From Amyloporia xantha (Eukaryota; Basidiomycota; Agaricomycetes; Polyporales; Adustoporiaceae): a stretch of 64,000 bases of DNA. Position numbers and translations under genes: made by a program. Below are positions 20,513 through 31,199 of the stretch, one piece after another (position 1 is the stretch's first letter; the number at the start of each line of letters is the position of its first letter). Location: NCBI GenBank assembly GCA_036971615.1, contig JAYKKR010000006.1, positions 1,612,001-1,676,000 of the forward strand. Direction: 5' to 3'. The notes under the pieces are model-generated. The model saw nothing but the letters and a program-made list of their open reading frames with translations, was not told the DNA's origin and ran no database searches.

Positions 20513-23407
20513 ATGGCGACCGAGTTTACGACACCATCGGAACCTATGGGTCACCAGCCTCACCCATACCTTCATGAACCTCTGCTATACATAACAGGTC
20601 TTCCCGCGTTTGTAAAGGACGAGGATCTCGCAGTAGCGTTCCAGAATTGCGCGCCATTCAGGCCCAACATCGCGCGAGATGGGTCAAGCAAGCCGCTTTC
20701 GGGCACGATCGAGTTCAAGTACATGGAGAAAGGTATGCACGAGCTGCTGTACTTGCTCTGGGTCTCGTGTTGAGAATCTGGATAGCGGAGAAGGCACTTG
20801 CGACCCTGCAGTCGCGTCCGATTCCCGGGCTGCAGCCACCAGTGCAGCTGGTGCTGTCGCCCTACCCATCAACGACGCCTCCTACCCCGCTGCCGCCGCC
20901 GTCTGCCTCACCGCGGCTCGTGAAGCATCTTCCACCTGGTTACACTGACTCGCAACTTTACGACCTATTCCGTCCCTACGGCGCGCTCGCGTCTGTGCGT
21001 ACACAAGCACCCTTTGGTAAGGACACGGGCGTGGTAGAGTTTTGGCGTGAGGAGGATGCGCGGGAGGCCGAAGAGGCCATGCACTGTGCGGATGTCGAAG
21101 GCCAGAACATTGCTGTCCAGGTGTATCAACCCCGGCGTGCCAGTGCGGGGAATACAATAAGCGAATTCAATGTGACGGCGCCGACATTCGTTCCGACTGG
21201 CTCTGTGTTCCCTTATCCTACTCAGGTGTGTGGCGTATACATTGTTATGACTATCATGCCAATCATATGTCATCTCAGTACTCCCCACCGCGTAGTACGC
21301 CGTACCCTCACCCTCGCTCTCCCGTGTTTGTGCACGGGCCGGGTCAACAGGTGCAGTTAGCACCGCTCTCAGGACCTGGTTCGACCAGTCATAGCGGATT
21401 GATCGATCCATGCAACTTATTTATCAAAGTAAGCTGCGAATGTAAATTTGACGATCACAATCTTATGTCTTTCTAGAATCTTGATACTACGATCGATTCA
21501 AATGGCCTCTTTACTCATTTCCGCCAGGTTTGTCATGCATCGCATTCATACGGTCTCCACGATATTGATGATCCCGTGACTGCAGTTTGGTCAAATTGTG
21601 AGGTAAGTGCTTGAAAAGATTTGACTTATCGCAGTGCAACACTCAGCGTCCTACAGCGCAAGAGTCATGCGCAATGAGAACGGGGAAAGTCGTGGATTTG
21701 GCTTCGTCTCATACCAGACCCCAGACCAAGGTGGGGAAGCCCGTGCACTGCCTATCGACTCACTAGGACTGATGTGATGCGAATTTGCTTTGCAGCTGCC
21801 GCGGCTCTACATGCCATGAATGGGTTGGTGATTGGTACCAAACAGCTGGTCGTGCGACTGCACGAACCGAAACAATTGCGACAAGAAAAGCTCGCACAGC
21901 GGTTCGCTGGGCACAACGGGCACCCCAGGAGCAGCAGCGGTGCGACAAGCCCCACGGCAAGCGAGGCAGGCGAGAGCTATGCAGGCTGGCCCAGTCCAAG
22001 TCACCACCATTCTTCCCTCGGATCTCCTATCATGGGTCACTCAGAGCGTCCGGATCGAGCAAGAAGGAGTTCGGGCAGCTACTATCATGTAGGCGCTTCA
22101 CGTTAGTCGGCTTTACGACGATGACTGATCTTTCTAATAGGCCGCCTTGTCGGGTACTCTCAACCTACCCATGCGCTACGATGATTTGTCAGCGCTGTCC
22201 CCGGTCGTCCGTAAGGAAGTATTGTCCGGTGAGCTAAGCAGACGCATCAAGGCGATGGACACCGTTTCTGCTGCAGAACTCGATGCCGTTGTGGACTCTA
22301 TTGTTGGGCTTTCACTCAGCGATGTCGTCCAGGGCATCCAGGATCCTGCGAAACTCGCCGAGCAGGTCGAAGCGGCCAGGGGATCTCTCGGAGTCTCCAA
22401 AAGCTCGTCGCCCCTTCCTGCCAAGTCGCCATCTCCGTCGGCTTCTCAGGATTCTCGCACCCTGGACCTCAATGCGCCCAATGCGACTGCGTCGGCTCCT
22501 GATCATCCTTCGACACCGCTCTCAATGCCAGCCACGCTATCAACTCCTCCGCGTACTGAGTCGCCCTCTGGGTCGCTCGCGCCTGCATCTGAGAAAGACC
22601 GCATGGCTGCGGCCGTCAGCAAGCTCGAGTCGACGCAAGCTGCCGAGCTCACCGAACTACTCATGAGCCTCCCGAAGCGCGAGCGTGCGATGTGTCTCTT
22701 CAACGTCGAAGTGTTAAGGGCTAAGATCGCGGACGCCAAGATGGTCCTGGAGGTGGACGACAGTGAGGCAGACGAGTCCGGGAAGATTCCGGAGCCACCC
22801 GTCACACCCCAGGCAAGGAAGGTGTCGACCCCACTGGACGCATCGCCGCAGACGCCAGACTTATCATCCCGTGGTCCGTCTGCGACCGCGTCGCCAACTC
22901 CCGCGACCCCCAGTCATGTGGCCACTTCGACGACGACGGCGAAGACGCACACGATCGCGTCGCTGGCGCGTCTGCCCGCGGCAGAAATAATCAAGTTGGC
23001 GAACTCATCGTCAGCGACGGGCTTGCCATTGCCGAAGGCCGATCCTCTTGTGATAAAGGCTACAGACGACTTCATGGATGGCTTAATGGACAAGCCGGTC
23101 CAGCACCAGAAGCAGCAATTAGGAGATAAGATGTACGTCCCGTTTCAGAATTTGTATATCAGGGCTTGCAACTCATATTCGGCTACTAGATTCCGTGTGG
23201 TGAAGGCATTTGGCATCAAAGGCGCGGTATGTATCAGGAGTCGTCCTCCCGCGATGTTTTGTGTTGATCTGACCTTTATTGCAGCCAAAAATCACGATTG
23301 CACTGCTCGATCAAGACGATCTGCGTCCTCTGGCGCATCTCATGAACAGTTACCCATCCGTGCTCAAAGAGAAGGCACTTCTTATTCAGGCGGCCGGCAA
23401 CAAGTAA
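20513..23407 (+). CDS. RRM4: Rrm4-like RNA-binding protein (3 RRM + MLLE domains)
   Basis: The start at 20513 gives MATEFTTPSEPMGHQ. RRM1 contains LLYITGLPAFVKDEDLAVAF. RRM2 contains RLVKHLPPGYTDSQLYDLFR. RRM3 is the best conserved, with RNP2 (NLFIKNL) and RNP1 (RGFGFVSYQ). After a Ser/Pro-rich linker come three helical MLLE-like modules: SRRIKAMDTVSAAELDAVVD / IQDPAKLAEQVEAAR; VSKLESTQAAELTELLMSLP / NVEVLRAKIADAKMVLE; and a C-terminal one spliced as KQQLGDKMY...VVKAFGIKGAPKITIALL / LAHLMNSYPSVLKEKALL. This order matches Ustilago Rrm4, which carries mRNAs on endosomes along microtubules. Orthology is inferred from architecture. Introns occur between and within domains, including one just before the last exon. 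Confidence 0.85.
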
Positions 23408-24031
23408 TCTGCAGCCCGCGCACGTTCCAGACGGTCTCGCCCTGTCTCGTCTCGACTAACAATGTTTTTCTACTTTTCTATCAGTCTTCCCGCTAATTCC
23501 CGCCATTGGGTCCGACTTTCCAGCATCAGTACTGCAATCGCCACGTCTTCCGAAGGAAGACCTTTTCAACGAGCCCGTATCTCCATTGTATCGGCAGGAT
23601 GGTTTATTCTCAGGATCTCTATAGTGACCCCATTCATTCCTTGCTTTTCACACCACAATTACTCTTCACGCAATCTTCCTTTTCCATATATCTCCTGTCG
23701 ATGAATTTCCTATAGCTTGCTTACGACCTTTCATGACCCCTCTGGTTTGTCGACTATTCACGTACGAGCGTGTCATTGATAGGAGCTTGGGAATGAATCT
23801 CAAGGCACAATGCATTTCGCTCCCTATGCGGCTGAGACCGATCTTCTGTCAGGAAAGAAGGTGATGAAGTGTCCTGGACATGCATGTTCGGGGCAGAGAT
23901 ATGTGTTAGAGCGGCGTTGCGGATGCCTCATTGAAAATAGCCTGGCAATGTCGTGGTAAGACTTGTGTGGGAACGCAACGTGATTGGCTGGATAGAGATG
24001 GTGTGGTTTCTCTGTTGTGCCGAAATTACTC
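23408..24031. other. Intergenic region between RRM4 and ERG6
   Basis: 3' UTR of the RRM4-like gene and ERG6 promoter. An inverted CCAAT motif (ATTGG, near 23983) lies about 145 nt before the ERG6 start. No gene is seen. Confidence 0.5.
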
Positions 24032-24038
24032 TATAAAA
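24032..24038 (+). promoter_or_regulatory. TATA box of ERG6
   Basis: TATAAAA lies about 95 nt upstream of the ERG6 ATG. Confidence 0.6.
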
Positions 24039-24127
24039 TCGTAAGGTCGCCCGACGCCGCTACCTCCCGCTCCTTCGCCCCCAGTCATTCCTTCATCCTT
24101 CAGTCCCTCTAACTCTTCCTGTACAAA

Positions 24128-25409
24128 ATGCCTACTCAAGCAGCAGACGGTCGTGTAAACGAACGTATCCAGAACTACACCAAGTTCTGGCAAAAGGACA
24201 TCAGTAAGGACGGGAAGGCCGACACCGACAACCGTGTCGACAGTTACACAGATGTCGTCAACGGTAATGATCATACAGCTTTCGTCATTGCTTTCAGGTG
24301 CTGACCGCCGCGGTTATTACTATTAGGATACTATGACGGTGCAACTGGGCTCTATGAGTTCGGTTGGGCGCGGTCGTTTCACTTCTGCCGCTTCTACAAG
24401 GGCGAGGCTTTCCAGGCCGGTCTCGCTCGCCACGAGCACTATCTGGCTGCACAGATGGGTCTCCGCCCTGGTATGCGGGTACTCGATGTCGGCTGCGGCG
24501 TCGGTGGTCCAGCACGCGAGATTGCCCGCTTTGCGGATGTGACCATCGTCGGCCTCAACAACAACGACTTCCAGATCGGCCGTGCAAGGAGGTACACCAA
24601 GCAGGCGGGGCTGGAGAATCAGGTGTCGTTCGTCAAGGGCGACTTCATGAAGCTCGCAGAGCAATTTGGCGAGAACTCGTTCGACGCAGGTCAGTGAATA
24701 TGTGTACACGTGACTGAAGTCGGGTCATTGACGCTGTATTTTAGTCTATGCTATTGAGGCTACCGTGCATGCCCCCTCTTTTGAGGGTGTATATGGCGAG
24801 ATCATGAAGGTCTTGAAGCCTGGAGGAGTGGTACGTTGCTCCTTGTGATTTGTTTCCGACTCGTATTGACGCTCTCGTCGCGTTCTGGCAGTTCGGTGTC
24901 TACGAGTGGGTCATGACCGACGCTTGGGACCCGTCTATCCCTGCCCACAAGGAGCTTGCGAACCGCATCGAGATCGGGAACGGTATTCCTGAGATGCGGC
25001 CGCTCCAACAGGCTCGGCAGGCGATGCGCAACGTTGGCTTCACCATCGAGCACGAGGAAGACCTCGCGGACCGCCCCGATGAGGTGCCGTGGTACTACCC
25101 GCTCGAGGGCGACATCAGTAAGGCACAGACGGCGTGGGACTACCTGACGGTCTGGCGTTGCAGCTGGAGCGGAAAGCTTGTGACGCACTATGGGCTGTGG
25201 TTCATCGAGCAGCTCGGCGTTGTCCCCAAAGGTACTTGGGAGGTCGGTGAAACTCTGAAAATCGCAGGCGACTCCTTGGTCGACAGTGGCAGGGCGAAGG
25301 TGTGTTTCATTTTCGCTGTCGATTATATTTTCCTGGTCACTAACTATATGCATTGCAGCTCTTCACCCCCATGTATCTCGCAATATGCAGGAAGGCTGGC
25401 GGAAACTGA
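24128..25409 (+). CDS. ERG6: Sterol 24-C-methyltransferase
   Basis: Ergosterol pathway enzyme that transfers a methyl group from S-adenosylmethionine to C-24 of the sterol side chain, at the ER or lipid droplets. Exons are 24128-24263, 24327-24689, 24745-24830, 24892-25299 and 25359-25409, all in phase, giving 347 residues. The sterol-binding region [20 protein letters not shown] is followed by SAM motif [19 protein letters not shown]. Then come [13 protein letters not shown] and [20 protein letters not shown] (motif II region), and [14 protein letters not shown]. The C-terminus is the family's typical [14 protein letters not shown]. The length is slightly below yeast Erg6 (about 380). Confidence 0.97.
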
Positions 25410-25769
25410 TTGTTTCTTGTGTGCTTGTTTGGACTTCTTGCTATACTTCTCGTGTCGCTCTATACATACATTTGATACCCTCTAATGCAACGTTTCGTAT
25501 GCGAAGAACTACTCTCGGAAACATGTGCAGACTGAATTATTAGGGTGGACACCAGGAGCATATTGCCGTAGTTCCTGATTCACGCCTGACTTGAGCCTGT
25601 CCTACAACTCGTTGATTACATCTACATACCAGGACAGATCCTCCTGGTCATATCTTGAAGTCAAGAAGTTACTGGGACCCTTGAGGAATGTGTAGAAATA
25701 GCCGTTTTTACCGACATCTCACCGTCCTTGGCCTTGCTCCGGCCAGTCTGCTATCCAGCTCTTATTCAA

Positions 25770-27734
25770 TTAGATCATATGTTCGTCATATATGAATACA
25801 AGTTCTCGCATCTTGTCGATCAGAGCAGACCTCTCTGTAGTCCACGGGTCCTCGTCCACGTATAAAGGTGCCTTCAGGTGCGCCACAACAGCATCCAATG
25901 TTTTCACGAAGTGCGTGGGCACCACATTATGATCCTGGCGTGCCAATCGAACGACCTCGGGTAGTATCATGGACAGAAGTCTCACCCGAGTAAGAGGCTG
26001 CAAATCGTCCCAGGACGGTATTTGCATCGTTCGAGCAATGTCAAGGAACATGTCTCGTAAGACGGTTTTTATGCCTGTCATGTCCTCCTTCGGCAGGTCA
26101 TCGGAGGCAGTGATACGAATAACTAGATGAGAGGCACTGAAGAGCGCCCAAATGTTGTTTGACCAATACTGGCTGTCTTGCGTGCGCAATTGGGGCATAC
26201 AGGAGACAATCGTCATCACTCCTGTTAAGATCGATGTGATTTTGAGTCAGCGACAACACCTTGGAATGGGCCAACGACGGACCATCGCGACCGAATGAGC
26301 TTAAGTTGTCAACATTATGCAGGGTTTCGTATATTTGCAGGAAGAGGAAGTAGCGGTCCCGCCACAAGAAACTGCCATCGTGCAAAGCAGCCAAAAGACG
26401 TTTCAATCGAGCAAAAGTGGAGGGTTGAAGGATTCGAGGTCTTCGCCAGCTGGACCACATCGAATTCACGATCCTGAAAACGTCCCGCTGGTGACTTGTA
26501 TCGAGATCTTGGCCTGCCTTGACCAACATATCGAGACCCAAGTGCATCATGGGGAGAGTCACCATTGATTTGTTTCCGATGTTAGAATGCCAGGTGGCGA
26601 GGCCATCCTGGATGTATTCTGCCCGACAAGATGTGACGTCCTTGAAGACTGATAGAGCTCTCCCGATATCCAATTCGGCGATACAAGGCGCTATGACGCC
26701 TTCGAGGAAGCCATCGTCCATAAGGATAGAGTCGGCGGCTTTCAACGCGTGGTCGTCCAAGACTGGTCCAGAATCTCGTACATGGCGGTAATATACTGGT
26801 TTGCGAGCAAACTTGGATATGGGTTGGTAAACGAAAGATCGCCAGGAAGATCGCATGGGCGTCCCAATGATCCATCGATCCAAATAGTTGCGAATGGACA
26901 AGCTAAATCCCTGCACCGAAGCTACCAAGATATTCGCAGCCACAAAAAAGCTGAACGCCTGGGGCGTCTGGTAGGGGCAGTCTTCTGCGAACGTCGGGAG
27001 GATAATGGTGGCAGCGAAGAATAGCATGAGCATAGCTACCAATGCTGTGGCCACGATGGCAACAGTGCGATTCACAGTCCAGAGCAACTCCAAGAGTCCA
27101 GCAAAGAACAGAATCAGCGCTGCTTGGAGAAGGGTGGGCAGCAGGCCGATGATTGTCGCTACTCGCCATTTGATGAAACCATCATTGCGAAATTGACGCA
27201 GGCGCGACCCCCCACGGGATGTGCTGGACAGTCCGCTTGTGTACCGGCTGAGCCACTGCTTGACGAGGATGCTCATCGAAGCTGCAGCCAAACTGCAGAT
27301 CAGACTCGAGAATAATAACGCGTTGATGCGGATGGCGGACGGTGGAACATGCGATCTTGTTGTTGTCATTGTCTTCAACGGAAGCTCGAAATCAGACCCG
27401 GAGGCCTTGTGGACGGACAAACCACTTAGTTGTGTGGAGATCTGGGCAAGCATGGCAATCTGCATACTCGTGGAATCGTCCTGTAATAACGAGTACAGCT
27501 GGACGTTGAATGCAGTGAGGACTCCGGAGAAAAGACCTGCCTAGTCGCGCATGTGAATGAATGAAACCGTCAATCACTGACCCTAGCTGAACCCACAAAG
27601 ACGAGAAGCGTGTCGATCTCTTCTTTCCATGCCTGAATGTCTGCATCGTCGTGCTCCTTCAGTGCCTGTGCACATTTTGACCACGCATCGTAGGCGTCGT
27701 CTGGACGGGTCTCAGAATTCGCAAGACTGTTCAT
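25770..27734 (-). CDS. DUF6535 membrane protein
   Basis: Member of a large Agaricomycete family of unknown function. The start at 27734 (MNSLANSETRPDDAYDAW) leads through HDDADIQAWKEEIDTLLVF. An intron (TTT|gtgggt) joins this to AGLFSGVLTAFNVQLY, the family signature. Hydrophobic segments follow: LLFSSLICSLAAASMSILV, WRVATIIGLLPTLLQAALIL, AIVATALVAMLMLFFAATI and a weaker one near FFVAANILVASV. The C-terminal half is soluble and helical and runs to VFIYDEHMI at 25770. A splice near 26230 is needed to keep the frame. The gene was probably acquired by family expansion; no role can be stated. Confidence 0.8.
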
Positions 27735-28426
27735 CTAGGAGTAACGGAAGGCTTTTGAGGTCGCCTACGAATTGTTGGCTGCACTTCCCAGTACTCGTCG
27801 ACACGTCGATTGACGGATGTCTGTGACAAACTGGAGAATGGTCCGTACCGGGTCCATAGAGTTGCCTCGCGATGATCATGATGTCTCGGAATCATGAGAC
27901 GCGTAGTACGCGCACTTGACTGGCAGGCGCGCTTACATCTATAGTGACACTGCAGTATTTGATCGACGTCGTTCTCCCGTCTGGTCATAATAAGATTTCA
28001 GGCTCAACGCCGTGGGACGAACAACGTGTAGTCGGGACATTTCATCGGATTTCGTGGCTTTGCGGACGCTACGTCTTTGCCATCTAAAGTCTGACTCATG
28101 ATCGGTTGAATCTATCGTGCAGTTGAGACAACTCAACCGGTAACCATCGCGGCGTAAAAAGAGCATTGAAAAATATGTTAGTAGCGCATATCGCAGGTAC
28201 AAATATATACAGACACCAGAACGCAGTGAGAATGAAAACTCTGATATGTTTACAAACTGTCCTTCAAACCGAAATGAATAATGATACGCGTGTATTCCCC
28301 CTGCGCACAGAACGCTCGGGTTAGAATGACGACACTCAATCAGGAGACGCACTGACAATTATGACATCAAAGTGCCAGTCGATACCATCCCAGCCGCCGA
28401 ATGCACAGATCTGCCGTCTCCGTATT
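27735..28426. other. Intergenic region
   Basis: No supported gene between the DUF6535 and F-box genes, both on the minus strand. Open frames in the first 600 nt have no domain support. Confidence 0.5.
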
Positions 28427-29715
28427 TCACAGATCGCTGTAAAGCACGTCTATCGGCGTTCCAGCCGCACGCAACTTCGGAAGTAGACTGGTGAAATGGT
28501 CGATCGCCTCCGGAGGGACGCACTCCCGCTTTCCATACCAGAAAACCTCGAACGCGATACTGAAGCCGGGTAGGTTCTTCACTCGCTCCGCCAACGCCTC
28601 GTCCACGGGCTTCCAATCGAGGAGATCGTCGTAGAAGGAGCGCTTCAGGCGGATGTCCGGGCCCCTGATTATGAAGCGGATCTGCTGGAGATCGGGTGAG
28701 GGTATCCTCGAGAGGTGGGACAGCCAGGCGACTTCGCGGGAGTCAGGGCGGACCTCGAGGTAGACCTTGCGAATACGTGTGAGGGTGGAGAAGTCGAACA
28801 TCTCTGACGAGGGAGGAATAGGTCAGTGATGGGGCCCATAAGCGGGCACTGCGTCTACTCACCACTATCCGATATCCCGAGGCTCTTGTTGTCGTTTTGC
28901 AGAATGTCGATGTGCAGATGTTCGAGATTGGCAGCGACCCGCTGATCCCGCAGCAGTCTAACCAGGCCCATCTGCTCATCCCCCCTCTTATCTCCGGACC
29001 ATTCGAGCTTGCGGAGGCATAGTCTATAGGAGCTATCCAGCCATTTCACCACTCCCGCAGAGCAGCCAGGCGACAGACCCTGAAACGACAGCTCTTCCAG
29101 GCGTCCTGTACAAAGCTCTAGCTGCGGCGAGACGGGGAACGCTGATGTTGGAGACTGGTTGCGGCACAGGCAGCGAAGGAGATGAAGCGTGGAAAGGTTG
29201 GGATAGGCAGCGAGGAAGTGTAGCATATCGCCGATATCATCGAAGAAGACGTCTTCGAGAAAGAGAGCCTTAAGCTGGGTAAATGATCGCAGCATCATAC
29301 CTGCTCCCTCTGTGAACTCGGGCTGCCAGGTTAGCGGTCCTAGTTTCAGGCGCTGCACCCTCCGTAACCTCGTAAGGACACTGGGCAGCTGACAATTACC
29401 CCACTTGTCGGACGCATACTCGGCAAGGTCGGGCATAATGTGCAATTCGCGCACATAGTGGCTGATGTTCGTCCCGTTTGCGGCAGAAGATCGTAAAACG
29501 GCCTCCAGACGAATGCTGTCGGCCGGCCGGGCAAGTTTAACCGTGCAGAATAGATGGTATCTGGTTACTGGAAGCCATGCACGAGATGTAAGACTGCAAG
29601 CGATCAGAGTGCGCCGGTCGTCCCAGAGGTAGTCGATGATGTGGTCGGTCAGTTCGACGGCGAGCTCTCTTGGGACCATCTTCGGTGTAGCCTTGCGACT
29701 GTTGAGTATTGACAA
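28427..29715 (-). CDS. F-box-like protein with LRR-like tail
   Basis: Basidiomycete F-box family protein, probably a substrate adaptor for SCF ubiquitin ligases. The start at 29715 leads to a degenerate F-box helix set: PRELAVELTDHIIDYLWDDR, LIACSLTSRAWLPVTRYHLF. Leucine-rich, repeat-like stretches follow (RLRRVQRLKLGPL, FTQLKALFLEDVFFDDIGD, YPNLSTLHLLRCLC, RLEELSFQGLSP). A short intron near 28800-28865 joins SLGISDSGE to MFDFSTLTRIRKVYLEVRP. The last exon ends IDVLYSDL at 28427. The target is unknown. Confidence 0.75.
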
Positions 29716-30186
29716 AGTACAATGTCTCAGCCCAGACTCACCTCACGATTCTGCGTATACACCTAGCGCAGGGATCACTGGATGAGGGCTCAAAAGTAGC
29801 TGGACGACAGGGTGTGAAGCAGCACAGGCTGTTAAGAGGGCCGCCCGGCGCTCGCCCCCTAGGTCTGCCATCTTCCTGAGAATGGATGGCATCACAGGAC
29901 GGGGATGAGCGCTGATGAGGACAACAGGAGATCAACAGGAGGATGGCCGATCGCCAGTGCTGTGATGCGGCAGAACGCTCACCCGATCAACCTTGATAGA
30001 TAGAAAGGGGTACCCAACCAGTCCTAACCAACTTCTTACCCGCGATGTGTCTGGCTCATGAAGCTGAAGTCTCTGCTATCAGGATTCAGGTTTCATTCCG
30101 CCGATAAAATATCCGTATAGGTACTAGTGCCTTGAGTGAATTCGGTACGTAAGGATAGACAGGCAAGTCTGAAGTTCAAAAACCAT
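29716..30186. other. Promoter region of the minus-strand F-box gene
   Basis: No gene recognised. It ends at the TIR element starting at 30190. Confidence 0.45.
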
Positions 30187-30189
30187 ATT

Positions 30190-30861
30190 AGGGTGTTCCA
30201 CAGTAGGGTTTCCGCGCAGTTTCCGCTCAGTTTCGAGCCAGATTCCATTCTGGTTTCCGACTGCCCGAGATGCCCGAGAATCCGGCAAAGCCCGGAAACT
30301 GCGTTTTCAACTTTGATTAGGGCGTTGGAAACTGGAGCTCGAGTATGCTCGCCACGCCTGTATTTGTTCGGGCTTGTATTAGATAAGCAGGGGTACCTAA
30401 CCACATGACCGTCTGTGACAAACTATGCAGATAGCCTGTAAACCTCATTAATTCAGGTAATGAGGGATGTAGTGCCATAAGAAGTTGTTAGAAGTATTGA
30501 AAATGGATTCTCTCCCTTTATATAGCCTTGCAAATGAGATGTAAGGACAATACTTACAACTTAGCAGCCATCTGTGCCGCACTTTTGTGACGTGGCCAGC
30601 GATGATTTTTAGCAGTGGGTCACAGCATGTCACATTGAGATTATCACGTATCTAATCGATCTGCTTATCTAATACAAACCCGAACAAATACAGGCGTGGC
30701 GAGCATACTCGAGCTCCAGTTTCCAACGCCCTAATCAAAGTTGAAAACGCAGTTTCCGGGCTTTGCCGGATTCTCGGGCATCTCGGGCAGTCGGAAACCA
30801 GAATGGAATCTGGCTCGAAACTGAGCGGAAACTGCGCGGAAACCCTACTGTGGAACACCCT
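30190..30861. mobile_element. Long-TIR element, 201-bp arms
   Basis: Arms 30190-30390 and 30661-30861 are near-perfect reverse complements (at least one mismatch), enclosing a 270-bp spacer. The ends begin AGGGTGTTCCACAG. ATT occurs immediately outside both ends (30187-30189 and 30862-30864) and may be a 3-bp target duplication. The arms produce identical open frames in opposite orientations, which are not genes. There is no transposase. If transcribed, it would fold into a long hairpin. Confidence 0.88.
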
Positions 30862-30864
30862 ATT

Positions 30865-31199
30865 GTAGGGTTAGGTGCAAGCACAGAGATTCCAGCACAT
30901 ATACGGCGCTGCACCGGTGAGCAGGTTCTGAATCTTCTAAGGCTGACTTTATTTATGTTATTTCTCCTCTTGTGCAGGATGAGTATCTCGATTATGTCTT
31001 CTCAAATGGTGGAAAGGTCATAAACATAGGGAACATTTGTTTGGTCTCACGGAATTTGCCGGCGCAAATATGAGACACCTTTCCGAGTCGGGCGCCGCCG
31101 CCTTCCTTACCTCCTTACTTCTCATCTTGTTCTCTGATCTTACAGTCTCGTATAGTCGACTTTATTTTTGGATATCTATTGTTTCAGCTGCTGCACATC
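30865..31199. other. Promoter region of the F-box gene at 31200
   Basis: No gene or further repeat recognised between the long-TIR element and the next start codon. Confidence 0.4.

Noticed and set aside
30093..30858. Two similar ~70-90-codon open frames in opposite directions
   Set aside because: They are the two arms of the long-TIR element, not genes.
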